This document shows, piece by piece, positions 32,967 to 42,634 of a stretch of DNA of 64,000 bases (position 1 is the stretch's first letter; every line of letters begins with the position of its first letter). The notes under the pieces were generated by a model, which saw only the letters and a program-made list of their open reading frames with translations, was not told where the DNA came from and searched no databases. A program made the translations under genes and the position numbers. Origin of the DNA: Spirochaetales bacterium (GTDB taxonomy: Bacteria; Spirochaetota; Spirochaetia; Treponematales; Treponemataceae); the NCBI GenBank assembly GCA_029098225.1, contig JAQXNX010000010.1, positions 365,721 through 429,720 on the forward strand, given 5' to 3'.

Positions 32967-34327
32967 TAGTTACGGAACGAATGAATAGGTGCAGGAATTC
33001 TTCCGCCTCGGTTGATAAAATCAGCACAACCGAACTTGCTTACAGGCATAACAGGACAGCCACCAAGCAAACCACCAAATTCAACCCATTCACCGGCTTT
33101 TTTGCCAGGAGCAGGAATAAGACGGCAGGCAGTTGTTTTATTGTTTACCATACCAATTGCAAATTCATCAGCGAGAATACCGGAAATTGTTGTTGCCGGA
33201 GTATCACCAGGAATTGCAATCATATCAAGACCTACAGAACATACAGTAGTCATTGCTTCAAGTTTTTCAAGGCAGATAGAACCATTCTTTGCAGCTTCAA
33301 TCATACCTTCATCTTCTGAAACCGGAATAAAGGCACCCGAAAGTCCACCAACGTTTGTAGAAGCCATAACGCCGCCCTTCTTTACCATATCAGTAAGCAT
33401 AGCAAGGGCAGCAGTTGTTCCCGGAGCTCCACAGCCATCAAGACCAATTTCTTCAAGAATGCGGGCAACTGAGTCGCCGACAGCTGGAGTTGGAGCAAGT
33501 GACAAATCAAGAATACCAAAATCAACGCCAAGACGCTTTGCAGCTTCTGAGCCAACCAGCTGACCCATACGTGTAATCTTAAAGGCCATCTTTTTGATTC
33601 CATCAGCGAGAACATTGATTGGCTGGCCTTTATATTCTTTTGCTGCCGCAAGGATAACTCCAGGACCGGAAACACCAACGTTAATTACGCAATCAGCTTC
33701 TCCAGGACCGTGGAAAGCTCCTGCCATAAACGGATTATCTTCCGGAGCGTTACAGAAAACTACCAGCTTTGCACAGCCGTTTACTTCGCAGCTTTTAGAA
33801 ACCTCAGCAGTTTTTACAATTGTTTCCCCCATCAGCTTAACTGCATCCATATTGATGCCGGATTTTGTCGAACCAACATTTACCGAAGAGCAAACAAAAT
33901 CAGTAGAAGCGAGAGCTTCAGGAATTGAGTCAATCAAAATGCGATCTGCAGGAGTAATACCTTTTTGAACCAGAGCAGAAAAACCACCAATGAAGTTTAC
34001 GCCGAGCTCGTGGGCACAACGGTCAAGAGTTTTAATATATGGAACATAATTTTTAGCTTCACTTGCTCCTGCAACAAGTGCAATCGGAGTTACAGAAATA
34101 CGTTTGTTGATGATTGGAACACCAAATTCTTTTTCAATATCCTGACCTGTTTTTACAAGATTTCCGGCCTTTTTCATAATCTTATCATATATCTTATCGC
34201 AGGCCCGTTTAGAGTCAGAATCGGCACAATCCAGAAGAGAAATACCCATTGTAATACAGCGGATATCCAGCTTCTGACGCATAAACATATTTACAGTTTC
34301 TTGAATTTCTACTGGTGAAAAAATCAT
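32966..34327 (-). CDS. DUF711 / UPF0210 family protein
   Basis: The 453-residue protein is the full length of the UPF0210 family, with the N-terminal motif [27 protein letters not shown] and a long Gly/Ala-rich C-terminal half similar to pyruvate-formate-lyase-like barrels. In most bacteria this gene follows a small ACT-domain protein; here no ACT gene is present and a GNAT acetyltransferase is coupled downstream instead. The biochemical activity is not established. AGGA lies upstream of the ATG. Confidence 0.88.
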   Translation of the reverse strand: MIFSPVEIQETVNMFMRQKLDIRCITMGISLLDCADSDSKRACDKIYDKIMKKAGNLVKTGQDIEKEFGVPIINKRISVTPIALVAGASEAKNYVPYIKTLDRCAHELGVNFIGGFSALVQKGITPADRILIDSIPEALASTDFVCSSVNVGSTKSGINMDAVKLMGETIVKTAEVSKSCEVNGCAKLVVFCNAPEDNPFMAGAFHGPGEADCVINVGVSGPGVILAAAKEYKGQPINVLADGIKKMAFKITRMGQLVGSEAAKRLGVDFGILDLSLAPTPAVGDSVARILEEIGLDGCGAPGTTAALAMLTDMVKKGGVMASTNVGGLSGAFIPVSEDEGMIEAAKNGSICLEKLEAMTTVCSVGLDMIAIPGDTPATTISGILADEFAIGMVNNKTTACRLIPAPGKKAGEWVEFGGLLGGCPVMPVSKFGCADFINRGGRIPAPIHSFRN

Positions 34328-34739
34328 ATGACTATCCTAATAAAATAAATATTTGTAACAGTATACAGCGGAATTGAAAGAATGATAATAGGGTGTGACA
34401 GATATAAAACAGATGAAATAATCAGAATCTGCCGTCAAAAAAGGTTATTGAAAAATGCGGTTTTAGAAGGTACGCTTCGTGAATATTTTTACAGAAGCTC
34501 TGCAACTCATACGGCAGTTCAGGCGCTGTAAAGTCAGGTCTGCAGCAAAACATAAAATTAAAAAAGGAAGCCCATATGCCTTATACAAAAAATAAATACT
34601 AAATGTTTTACAATTTACAAATATCAGATTGAACAATATAATAATCATTAACTGAAGGGAACTTTTTAAAATTGACAGTAAACTTCGATATTGCGCATTC
34701 ATGCACAGCTGCTTCTTTGGAAGCTAAACAGGAGCTAAA
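34328..34739. other. Intergenic region between DUF711 and lipoprotein genes
   Basis: This 412-bp stretch holds no convincing gene. A 49-codon frame on the + strand (34382-34531) has only a weak ribosome binding site and no recognisable product. TTGACA at 34672-34677 is a possible -35 box for the lipoprotein gene, but no good -10 box follows. A small CTTC/GAAG hairpin lies just before the lipoprotein ribosome binding site. Confidence 0.4.
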
Positions 34740-35573
34740 ATGAAGAAATTAGTTATTCTTTTCGTTACTTTTGTCTTTATGGTATCAGGATTTGTTTCCT
34801 GTTCGAATTTAACCGAAGAAGAAAAATCTTCTCTTACTCTAACTTTTAATGGTTCTGATTTTTCTGGCAGTTCGGCTAGAAATATTAATATATCTTCTGA
34901 TTTCAGCGATTATTATCTTGTGGTAAATGTTCTTGGCGATTACAAGGAAACTAAGGAAATTACTTTTTCCAGCTTTGGGTCTTATTCATTAACTTTTGAT
35001 TCTATTCCGATTGGAGCAGAAATATACGTAGAGGCAAACGCTTATAATCCGAATGTATATGAACCAATTGTTGAACCAAATTTAGCTGATTTTCCTTCTT
35101 TTTTGCATACGTTTACTGGAGATTCTTCAAAACAGAGAATTCATGAAGGCGAGAATGGTGTAAATTTGCAAATGAAGAATCTGCAGAATATAAAACTTAG
35201 TGAAACTATTCAAGTAAATGCTCCAGATGAACCTTATGAATGTACATATAAAGGAGAGGAAATTTGGAATAATCCAATCTTGTTTTTATTTTCAAATGGA
35301 AAATATAAAATTATGGATGGAAACTCTCAGACAATTTCAGAGGGACTTTATACAGGTAGGCCGGAACTAGGGAATACAATTGAATTAAAAGAATGTATTT
35401 ACAAGAATATCGATTCCATTGAAGAAATCAACGGATTAATACAAATTACATTTGGAAAACCGGTAATTGTTGATAATCCACAAAGTATTTCAGTTTATAT
35501 GGGAGAAAGTTTCTATTACATTCGGTTCCCGTCAGCTTCTCAAATTGTTTGGGTATTTAAACAGCAGGTATAA
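34740..35573 (+). CDS. Lipoprotein of unknown function
   Basis: The 277-residue protein has a lipoprotein signal ending FVSC with Cys21 as the lipidation site. The mature protein starts with acidic and Ser-rich residues and has repeated beta strands with Gly/Asp turns, including LTLTFNGSDFSG and GDYKETKEITFSSFGSYSLTF. This suggests one or two Ig-like or carbohydrate-binding-type beta-sandwiches, but I do not recognise a family. AGGAG precedes the ATG. It stands alone between two minus-strand operons. Confidence 0.65.
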   Translation: MKKLVILFVTFVFMVSGFVSCSNLTEEEKSSLTLTFNGSDFSGSSARNINISSDFSDYYLVVNVLGDYKETKEITFSSFGSYSLTFDSIPIGAEIYVEANAYNPNVYEPIVEPNLADFPSFLHTFTGDSSKQRIHEGENGVNLQMKNLQNIKLSETIQVNAPDEPYECTYKGEEIWNNPILFLFSNGKYKIMDGNSQTISEGLYTGRPELGNTIELKECIYKNIDSIEEINGLIQITFGKPVIVDNPQSISVYMGESFYYIRFPSASQIVWVFKQQV

Positions 35574-35586
35574 CCCGGGAAAATAT

Positions 35587-36795
35587 TTATTCAACAATAG
35601 TTATATATCCATCCAGCAGATAATAAAAGGATGGTGCAGACTGCGTTTTATTTTCTTCGTAACCAGTAGATAAATTATAATAATCGTACTGGTTATCTGG
35701 ATTTATTCCTAAATAATTTCCTTTAAAAACCTGGAGCTTGTTCTTTTTGAATAATTGAATTGTGTTTTCAATTTCGGATTGAGTTTCCGGAGGAAGTAAA
35801 AAGCTGTTAGTCTCTATAATCTGAACCCAGTCCAGATCAAAGCCTGCTCCAATATCGTTTCCGTGGACATTTCCTTTTACAGCCTTTTCAATTTTTTTGT
35901 TTTCCATAACGGCCATAATAGCTTTTTTGATATATGGTTCCCAGTTAATCTTTGTGCTTATTATAGATGTGGTAGGAGCAACATCTATCATGCTTTGATT
36001 ATAGCCTACATGAAAAACAACATGATTAATTGATTTTTCTTCGCAGGCAATTGCCGGGCCAATCGTATCTGAATGCTGAGAAATTATAACGCATCCGTTA
36101 TCAATCATTTCTGCAGCATATCGTTTTTCTATAGAAAAATTGTTCCAGGAATTTGTATATTTAACTTCCATTTTTGCCTGAGGAACCTTTGTAAGTATTC
36201 CAAGAAGAAATGCCGTATAACCCGAAATTACTTCCGGATAAGGATAGGCGCCTATATAACCTATTTTTGCCTGATCTGCAGTTATAGTACCTTCGTCAAT
36301 AAGTTCTTTTAATTTAATTCCGGCAACAATTCCTGCAACATATCTTCCCTGATAAATTTCTCCCATGAAGGTATGATAATTATTTAAAATCGGAGCCTTG
36401 TTTGCGTTGTCTCCTGTTGCCTGGCAGAATTGAATTTCTGGATATTTTTCAGCAAAATTTTTTGCATCATCCAGATATCCATAGCTTGTTGTAAAAATCA
36501 AATTGCAGCCGTAATTTATTAATTCATTTATGGCAATACTTCCATCTTTTTCTGATACATTCTGAATTGAATAAAATTTAACTTTTCCTTCAAACTCTTC
36601 TTCAAGCTTTTTTTGAATTTGAATAAAATTACCTGTATAAGGTGTACTTGCATCGCCTTCGTAAACAAAACCAACAGAAATAGTTTTTTTCTTTCCTTTA
36701 ATGTTTTCGGAAATTGTATGCGAAAGTAATAAAATCAAAAAAACAACAAGAGATACAGTGATAGTTATAAAAACATTTTCTTTAGTAGTTTTCAT
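35587..36795 (-). CDS. BMP-family (PnrA-like) binding protein with membrane anchor
   Basis: The 402-residue protein has one N-terminal transmembrane helix (about 10-27) without a lipobox, so it is membrane-anchored in the periplasm. A BMP/PnrA-type periplasmic binding domain follows: ISVGFVYEGDASTPY, ELINYGCNLIFTTSYGY, MGEIYQGRYVAGIVAG and IGYIGAYPYPEVISGYTAF. PnrA proteins of spirochaetes bind purine nucleosides. The gene overlaps the ECF/propeller/HD-GYP gene by 14 bp, so the binding protein is probably the periplasmic sensor partner of that receptor. No permease or ATPase genes are adjacent. Confidence 0.85.
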   Translation of the reverse strand: MKTTKENVFITITVSLVVFLILLLSHTISENIKGKKKTISVGFVYEGDASTPYTGNFIQIQKKLEEEFEGKVKFYSIQNVSEKDGSIAINELINYGCNLIFTTSYGYLDDAKNFAEKYPEIQFCQATGDNANKAPILNNYHTFMGEIYQGRYVAGIVAGIKLKELIDEGTITADQAKIGYIGAYPYPEVISGYTAFLLGILTKVPQAKMEVKYTNSWNNFSIEKRYAAEMIDNGCVIISQHSDTIGPAIACEEKSINHVVFHVGYNQSMIDVAPTTSIISTKINWEPYIKKAIMAVMENKKIEKAVKGNVHGNDIGAGFDLDWVQIIETNSFLLPPETQSEIENTIQLFKKNKLQVFKGNYLGINPDNQYDYYNLSTGYEENKTQSAPSFYYLLDGYITIVE

Positions 36796-39700
36796 CCTTA
36801 TAAAGCTCCGTTACATCAATTTTTCCTTCGCCTAGTAATTTAAAAAGAATATCAACCATTTGAGGATCAAACTGTTTTCCTCTTCCTTTTTTTATTTCTT
36901 TTAAAACATCTTTATAATTCATCTGGCTCCTGTAAATACGATTTGCTGTCATAGCATCAAAGGCATCGGCCATTCCAATAATTCTTCCGTAAAGAGGAAT
37001 TTCTTCACCTTTTAACCCTTGTGCATAGCCTTTTCCATCCCATCGCTCATGATGATACAAAACTCCATCACTTACGTGTTCAATCATAGTAAAGTCTTTT
37101 AAGATTTCGGCTCCTCTTGTAACATGAGTTTTCATTATTTCGTATTCTTCAGGAGTTAATGCTGTAGTCTTGTTAAGAATAACATCAGGAACTCCAATTT
37201 TACCAATATCGTGTAAAAGTGCAGATTTTCTTAAATTTTCACATTCTTCCTTAGAAAGACCAAGTTCTTTTCCGATTAAAACTGAATATTGCGAAACGCG
37301 TGTTGAATGCTGGCTTGTGTTTTCATCTCTTGCATCAACAGTTTTTGCAATTGTAAGAATAGTTTCGTTTCCAATTCTTACCTGTTCGTGAGCAAGTGCA
37401 AGTTCTTTTTTCTGGAAATTAAGCGTTCTTTGAAGTTGTGTTCGAACTATATACCAGGTAAACCAGGCAATTGCAATTATTGCAACAAAAATTATATAGA
37501 AAATAAAATATTTGTTGTCATAAATATTTTTTTCTTTTATAACCTGATAATTACTCTGCTCAATAATTTCTCTTGTTTTTGAATCCAAAATAGAAATTCT
37601 AAAGGTGTATTTTCCTGGAGAAAGCTTTGTATAAGTTGCGCTGGTTAATTCGCTTTGCGGAAATTCTGTCTGCTTTGAATCAAAACCGATTAATTCATAA
37701 CCTACCAGTGGATCTTTTGTTGTAAAATTTATAATTTCCGGGAAAAACTCTACTTTTGTGATATTTCGAGGAATTTTTATTATTGAACCTCTAGGGAAAT
37801 TATATATCTGATTATCTAATTTTACATAAGACATTTGCATTCTGTAAGAAGTTTTTCCGTCCAGATAGGAATTCATATTAATTGAATAAACTCCAGTTCC
37901 GCAGGAAAGATATAAAATTCCTTCTTCGCTTATATAGTTCCAGGAATTTGCAGTAAGGGCACTGTCTAATCCGCTTTTAGAATCAATAAGATCGTAGCCA
38001 AGCAGACTGTTTCCGGCAATAAGCTCATTTTCGTTAACTACATAAATTCCTGCACTTCCGCTTACAAATAAAGTTCCATCCTTATTATTTGCTATATCAT
38101 AATTATTAAAATATGGGAAATTTGGTAGTGTGCGAATCTGGTAAGACATGTCCATATAGCATAGTCCATTACTTGTAACAATAAAAACACCTTCGTTATT
38201 GGACTGCATTACTGTTCTCAATATAACGCCCGAAGACAAGCCTTCGGCCGGAGTAAGAATTCTTTCTACTTTGCGGTTTTTTATTACAGCAATTCCTTCT
38301 CCGTCTGAACCTGCAAGAATTGTTCTGTCTGGAAGTTCCATCAAAGTAAGAATCATAGAATTTGAAAGACCTTCGTTATAACGGATTTGTTTTGTAGTTT
38401 TTTGATTTTCTATAAAAACAATTCCTGTGTCTCCTGCAGCAGCAATTGCCCCATCCGAAAGTTCAATTAAAGATCGCATCCAGTCGCCCGAAAAGCTATT
38501 GGAAGAATCATAGGTTTTAATTATTTTTTCATCTTTTACTTCTATAATTCCTTTTCCATAAGTACAAAGCCACAAATGATTATTTGAATCTTTTTTAATA
38601 CAACGAATTCTTATTCCGTTAAGCGCTTCCGAAATTGAATTTTTAACAGGAATATTTTCTGTTAAATCAATAATATCAAGTCCGGAATCGGTTCCAATAT
38701 AAAGCTTTCCTTCGTAAACACAGTTAGTGTTAACAACTTTATATGGCATAGAAATTGAATTATAAAGGTTAGAAATTATTGTTGGAGAAAGCCTTAAAAG
38801 TCCTTGGCGGGAAGATGCGAACCAGTAATTTCCCTGATAATCAACAACCATGTTATCTATAGAATTGTTGAAGTAATCTGTATTTATATAATGAAAACAT
38901 AATTCCTTATCAAAATAGCCTATTCCGTTATCTGAGCATACAAAGATTTTTCCTTCTTCCGTAAATTCCAGGCTATTTAAAAAATTTAATTCTTCAATTG
39001 TAAATATTTTTTCCTGGTGTAGAATAAGACTCTGTGAAGCAGAAGTTGTATTTTTATCTGAAATATTTCCGGAATTATTTAAGCCGCGTCTATTTGGCGT
39101 AATTGAAAATTCATAAATATGATTTTTAGAAGTTCCGACAAACAAATTTCCGTCTGAATCAAAAGCACAACAGTTAAAAATTTCTTTGTCGTTGTCCAGT
39201 TCCGTTTTTAATATAATTCTTGAATCTTCAAGAATAAAAAGCTCGCCTTTAGAAGTAATGGCAGCAACTCTTCCGTTTTGATCTGCTGCGAGCCTGACAG
39301 CATAAAGAATTTCCGGGATTGTAGAAACTATTTTTAATCCGTTATTTATGATAATTGTTTGAAGATAAAGTGAAGTTCCAATGTAATATAATCCGTTTGA
39401 ATCTTTTATAATTGAGCGAACTGAATTTGAAGGCAGACCTTTTGATTCATCAATTATGTTTGAAACAGTTTCATTAATCATGATTGAAACGCCTTTATCA
39501 TTTGTTCCAATCCAGAGCCGGCCTTCTGTATCTTTATAAATTACGTTAACGTTTCTTATAGAATCGTATTCATTTATCCAGCGCATTTCATTACCGTTGT
39601 AGCGGTAAAGTCCTGCATAAGTTCCTATCCATAAAATTCCATTATTTGACAGTTCAATATCATTAGCTTCTCCGCATGGAAGTCCGTTTGAATTTGAATA

Positions 39701-40351
39701 TACTGTTTGAATGAAGGATTCAATTTCTTTTGCATAAAGAGAAGATGAATTATTAGATAACCCCAAAACTGTAAAAATGATTAACGCAACAGCTGCTTTA
39801 CTTAGTGAACGTTTTTTTGAATTTTTAAACTTAATTACAATATAAAGAATACTCAAAGATAAGGTTTTATCTAAAAAGTCTATGTAAAATTCACCTATTA
39901 GTATGCAGAAGAAATTCTTTAATCCGAATTCACGCAAAAATTCAATTACTCCGTCTCCCCAAAGATTTCCAGTCATTCCGTCAAAGAAAATAATATTCAG
40001 TGGAAGCGAAATTAAAACCGAAGCGATTGTTACAAGAACGCTTGTTGATAGCGTTCCAAAAACATGATGTATTCTTCCTTTATTTGCTTCATAGCCGGTA
40101 ATTAATCCTATTGCAATACTTGTAAGTGAATAAACGAATAATTGATTATGATTTATGCCGTAAATTGCATTGCTTGTAAAACCAATTATGGCACCACAAA
40201 CTGGACCAAGAAAATATGCAGAAAAAATTGTGCCGATAGAATCAAGCCAGAGCGGAAGGTTAAAATACATGGCTATTTTTTTACCGACATAATTTATTAC
40301 AATGCAGAGAACTACTAAAATAATAGTTTTGAGCTTTTTTTTATTTAACAT
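36782..40351 (-). CDS. ECF-like / beta-propeller / Y_Y_Y / HD-GYP receptor
   Basis: The 1189-residue protein starts with a six-helix region (1-175) resembling ECF-transporter S components. About 600 residues of two-component-regulator propeller repeats follow (motifs such as GILWIGTYAGLYRYNGN, LWIGTNDKGV and LWLCTYGKGI), then a Y_Y_Y-type Ig domain, a second membrane helix (about 945-965) and an HD-GYP domain with LLHDIGKIGVPD. The GYP tripeptide is GYA in HHERWDGKGYAQG. A periplasmic propeller thus controls c-di-GMP hydrolysis directly, without a histidine kinase. ATG 40351 is preferred over a TTG 6 bp upstream. TATTAT lies 5 nt before it. Confidence 0.85.
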   Translation of the reverse strand: MLNKKKLKTIILVVLCIVINYVGKKIAMYFNLPLWLDSIGTIFSAYFLGPVCGAIIGFTSNAIYGINHNQLFVYSLTSIAIGLITGYEANKGRIHHVFGTLSTSVLVTIASVLISLPLNIIFFDGMTGNLWGDGVIEFLREFGLKNFFCILIGEFYIDFLDKTLSLSILYIVIKFKNSKKRSLSKAAVALIIFTVLGLSNNSSSLYAKEIESFIQTVYSNSNGLPCGEANDIELSNNGILWIGTYAGLYRYNGNEMRWINEYDSIRNVNVIYKDTEGRLWIGTNDKGVSIMINETVSNIIDESKGLPSNSVRSIIKDSNGLYYIGTSLYLQTIIINNGLKIVSTIPEILYAVRLAADQNGRVAAITSKGELFILEDSRIILKTELDNDKEIFNCCAFDSDGNLFVGTSKNHIYEFSITPNRRGLNNSGNISDKNTTSASQSLILHQEKIFTIEELNFLNSLEFTEEGKIFVCSDNGIGYFDKELCFHYINTDYFNNSIDNMVVDYQGNYWFASSRQGLLRLSPTIISNLYNSISMPYKVVNTNCVYEGKLYIGTDSGLDIIDLTENIPVKNSISEALNGIRIRCIKKDSNNHLWLCTYGKGIIEVKDEKIIKTYDSSNSFSGDWMRSLIELSDGAIAAAGDTGIVFIENQKTTKQIRYNEGLSNSMILTLMELPDRTILAGSDGEGIAVIKNRKVERILTPAEGLSSGVILRTVMQSNNEGVFIVTSNGLCYMDMSYQIRTLPNFPYFNNYDIANNKDGTLFVSGSAGIYVVNENELIAGNSLLGYDLIDSKSGLDSALTANSWNYISEEGILYLSCGTGVYSINMNSYLDGKTSYRMQMSYVKLDNQIYNFPRGSIIKIPRNITKVEFFPEIINFTTKDPLVGYELIGFDSKQTEFPQSELTSATYTKLSPGKYTFRISILDSKTREIIEQSNYQVIKEKNIYDNKYFIFYIIFVAIIAIAWFTWYIVRTQLQRTLNFQKKELALAHEQVRIGNETILTIAKTVDARDENTSQHSTRVSQYSVLIGKELGLSKEECENLRKSALLHDIGKIGVPDVILNKTTALTPEEYEIMKTHVTRGAEILKDFTMIEHVSDGVLYHHERWDGKGYAQGLKGEEIPLYGRIIGMADAFDAMTANRIYRSQMNYKDVLKEIKKGRGKQFDPQMVDILFKLLGEGKIDVTELYKDENY

Positions 40352-40455
40352 AAGCAATAATATTTTAATTATAAACCAGTAAATGCATTTTTAACAGAAG
40401 TATTTAAGAAAAAAACATTATAGACTTATAAAACTTTGTGTAATATCTTTAAAAA

Positions 40456-41559
40456 ATGCGTAATTTATTTGAAGAAACTGGATATAAAAAATTCGAAATT
40501 GAAAACAAAGTAATAAAATGCTGGAACGAAATTTTTGATCAGAAAAACCCGAATCATTTTTATTTTGAAGACAAGAACGAGACTGGCTACATGGAAGATA
40601 CAGGAAATGATGATGCCAGAACAGAGGGAATGTCTTATGGAATGATGATGGCAGTTCAGATGAACCGCAAAGATATTTTTGACAGAATCTGGAAATGGGC
40701 ACGTACAAATATGTATATGGATAAAGGCCCTAATGCCGGCTATTTCTGCTGGTCTAATAGTACAGACGGAAAGAAGAATGCAGAAGGTCCTGCTCCAGAC
40801 GGAGAGGAATATTTTGCAATGGCTTTATTTTTTGCCGCAAAAAAATGGGGAACAGGAGACGGAATTTTTAATTATGTAAAAGAGGCCCGCGAAATTCTTC
40901 ATACGGCCATTCATTCAAAAAATAAAATGTGGTTTGAAGAAAATCATCACATTCGTTTTGTACCGAATTGTCCGTTTACAGACCCCTCATATCATCTTCC
41001 GCATTTTTATGAACTTTTTGCAGAAAACGTAGAAGCCGAAGATAAAAAATTCTGGAAGGAAGCTGCAAAAGCAAGCCGTAAATATCTTGTAAAAGCGTGT
41101 CACCCGGAGACAGGTCTTGCTGCAGAATATGCAACAGATTCGGGAATGCCGCTTCCTGTAGATAAGCATGGAACTTTCTTCAGCGATTCTTACAGAGTTG
41201 CAGCAAATATCGGGCTTGATGCATTATGGTTTGGAAAAACTAAAGAGCTTGGTAAAATTGCTTTAAATATAATTAAATTTTTTGACGGTAAAAAGACAGA
41301 AGAATTAAAAGATTATTTGATTGACGGAACTGAACGTAAAAAGCTGGCGCGGCATCCGATAGGCTTAATTGCAACAATCGCCGAAGCTGCTCTTGCTGTG
41401 GATATGGATTCAATTTCTCCTGCAGAAAAAAAGATGGTTATTCGTGCCGTAAAGAGATTCTGGGAAACTCCAATGCGCACTGGTCGCCGAAGATATTATG
41501 ATAATTGTCTTTACTTTTTTGCTGTTTTAGCATTAAGTGGTAAGTATGAAAAGTTATAA
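40456..41559 (+). CDS. rexA: GH8 reducing-end xylose-releasing exo-oligoxylanase
   Basis: The 367-residue cytosolic enzyme (no signal peptide) belongs to glycoside hydrolase family 8. DDARTEGMSYGMM carries the general acid Glu57, APDGEEYFAMAL follows at the position conserved in Rex-type enzymes, and RRRYYDNCLYFFAVLALSGKY closes the alpha/alpha barrel. Rex enzymes trim xylose from the reducing end of imported xylo-oligosaccharides. The acetyl esterase gene overlaps its end by 14 bp, making a two-gene operon next to a LacI regulator. Confidence 0.85.
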   Translation: MRNLFEETGYKKFEIENKVIKCWNEIFDQKNPNHFYFEDKNETGYMEDTGNDDARTEGMSYGMMMAVQMNRKDIFDRIWKWARTNMYMDKGPNAGYFCWSNSTDGKKNAEGPAPDGEEYFAMALFFAAKKWGTGDGIFNYVKEAREILHTAIHSKNKMWFEENHHIRFVPNCPFTDPSYHLPHFYELFAENVEAEDKKFWKEAAKASRKYLVKACHPETGLAAEYATDSGMPLPVDKHGTFFSDSYRVAANIGLDALWFGKTKELGKIALNIIKFFDGKKTEELKDYLIDGTERKKLARHPIGLIATIAEAALAVDMDSISPAEKKMVIRAVKRFWETPMRTGRRRYYDNCLYFFAVLALSGKYEKL

Positions 41560-42634
41560 AATAAATCAGATTGAACACAAAAGAATTATTGGAAGAAATG
41601 TTGCTGGTGCAGAAACAAAACCGGAATTAAAGTTTTTCTGGGCTGCAAGTGCTCTGGAAATTAAAGTGAACGCAAAAGAAGTTCGTGCTGTAATTGAATC
41701 AGATTACGAAGGGCAGGAAATCTGGATAAGCGTTCATCTTAATCATTCAGAAATTTCACGCATCATGGTAGAAAATACGGGTGAAAAAAATATCTGCCTT
41801 GTAAGAAATATAGATCCTTCAATTGAAAATGTAATTACTATTTATAAAGAAACTCAGCCAATGGCCGGCGATAAAAAGCACTCTTTAGTAATTAAAGAAA
41901 TTATTTTAGATGATGAAGGAAAATTCCTTCCTTTTGGAAAAGAAGTTTCGCCATTAAAGATTGAGTTCATTGGAGACAGTATTACAAGCGGAGAAGGCCT
42001 GCGAGGTGCTCCAGATCAATTGGAATGGATATCTTCTTTGTTTTCTGCATCACGTTCTTATGCTTCGCAAATTTCGCGTAAGTTCAATTGTGATTTTTCT
42101 AGTATTTCTCAATGTGGCTGGGGCTTGCGCTGGGGTTGGGATGGCAATAAAGATAGTAATGTTCCGTCTCTTTATAATCAGGTTTGCAGTATAGCTGGAG
42201 CAGAGGAGCCTTATAATTTTAATTTTGAAGATGGTAAACATCCTGGGTATGATTATGTTGTTATTGCCCTTGGAACAAATGATAATAGCGCTCTCAATAT
42301 TCCAGAAAAAGAATGTTCAGACAGCGAAGAAAGCCGGCGAATATTTGTTGAAGCAGCTGTAGATTTTTTAAAGGAAATTAAATCAAAAAATCCTTCTGCA
42401 AAAATTATATGGACTTATGGAATGATAAAGTTAGATATTGTTCCTGCTCTTATAAAACAGGCTGTGGAAAATTATAAGCAGCTTACTGGCAGCAAAGACG
42501 TATGGGTTCTTGAGTTAGATTCAATGGAAGATGTGGAAATAACTGACGAAGACAAGGGCTCTCGTGGTCATCCGGGACCAAAAACTCACAGACTTGCTGC
42601 AGAAAAAATTATAAAGTTTTTACAGAATCTCTAA
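41546..42634 (+). CDS. SGNH/GDSL acetyl esterase (CE2-like)
   Basis: The 362-residue protein has an N-terminal jelly-roll-like domain (about 1-130) and a C-terminal SGNH hydrolase with FIGDSITSGEG (nucleophile Ser), a central ALGTNDNS and the late GSRGHPGPKTH (catalytic His). This order is that of CE2 carbohydrate acetyl esterases. No signal peptide is present, so it should deacetylate imported oligosaccharides. ATG 41546 is preferred over a GTG 9 bp upstream. It overlaps rexA and converges on the LacI gene with a 26-bp overlap. Confidence 0.82.
   Translation: MKSYKINQIEHKRIIGRNVAGAETKPELKFFWAASALEIKVNAKEVRAVIESDYEGQEIWISVHLNHSEISRIMVENTGEKNICLVRNIDPSIENVITIYKETQPMAGDKKHSLVIKEIILDDEGKFLPFGKEVSPLKIEFIGDSITSGEGLRGAPDQLEWISSLFSASRSYASQISRKFNCDFSSISQCGWGLRWGWDGNKDSNVPSLYNQVCSIAGAEEPYNFNFEDGKHPGYDYVVIALGTNDNSALNIPEKECSDSEESRRIFVEAAVDFLKEIKSKNPSAKIIWTYGMIKLDIVPALIKQAVENYKQLTGSKDVWVLELDSMEDVEITDEDKGSRGHPGPKTHRLAAEKIIKFLQNL

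Noticed and set aside
34382..34531. A 49-codon + strand frame in the 412-bp gap
   Set aside because: Weak ribosome binding site, no known motif; too little to call a gene.
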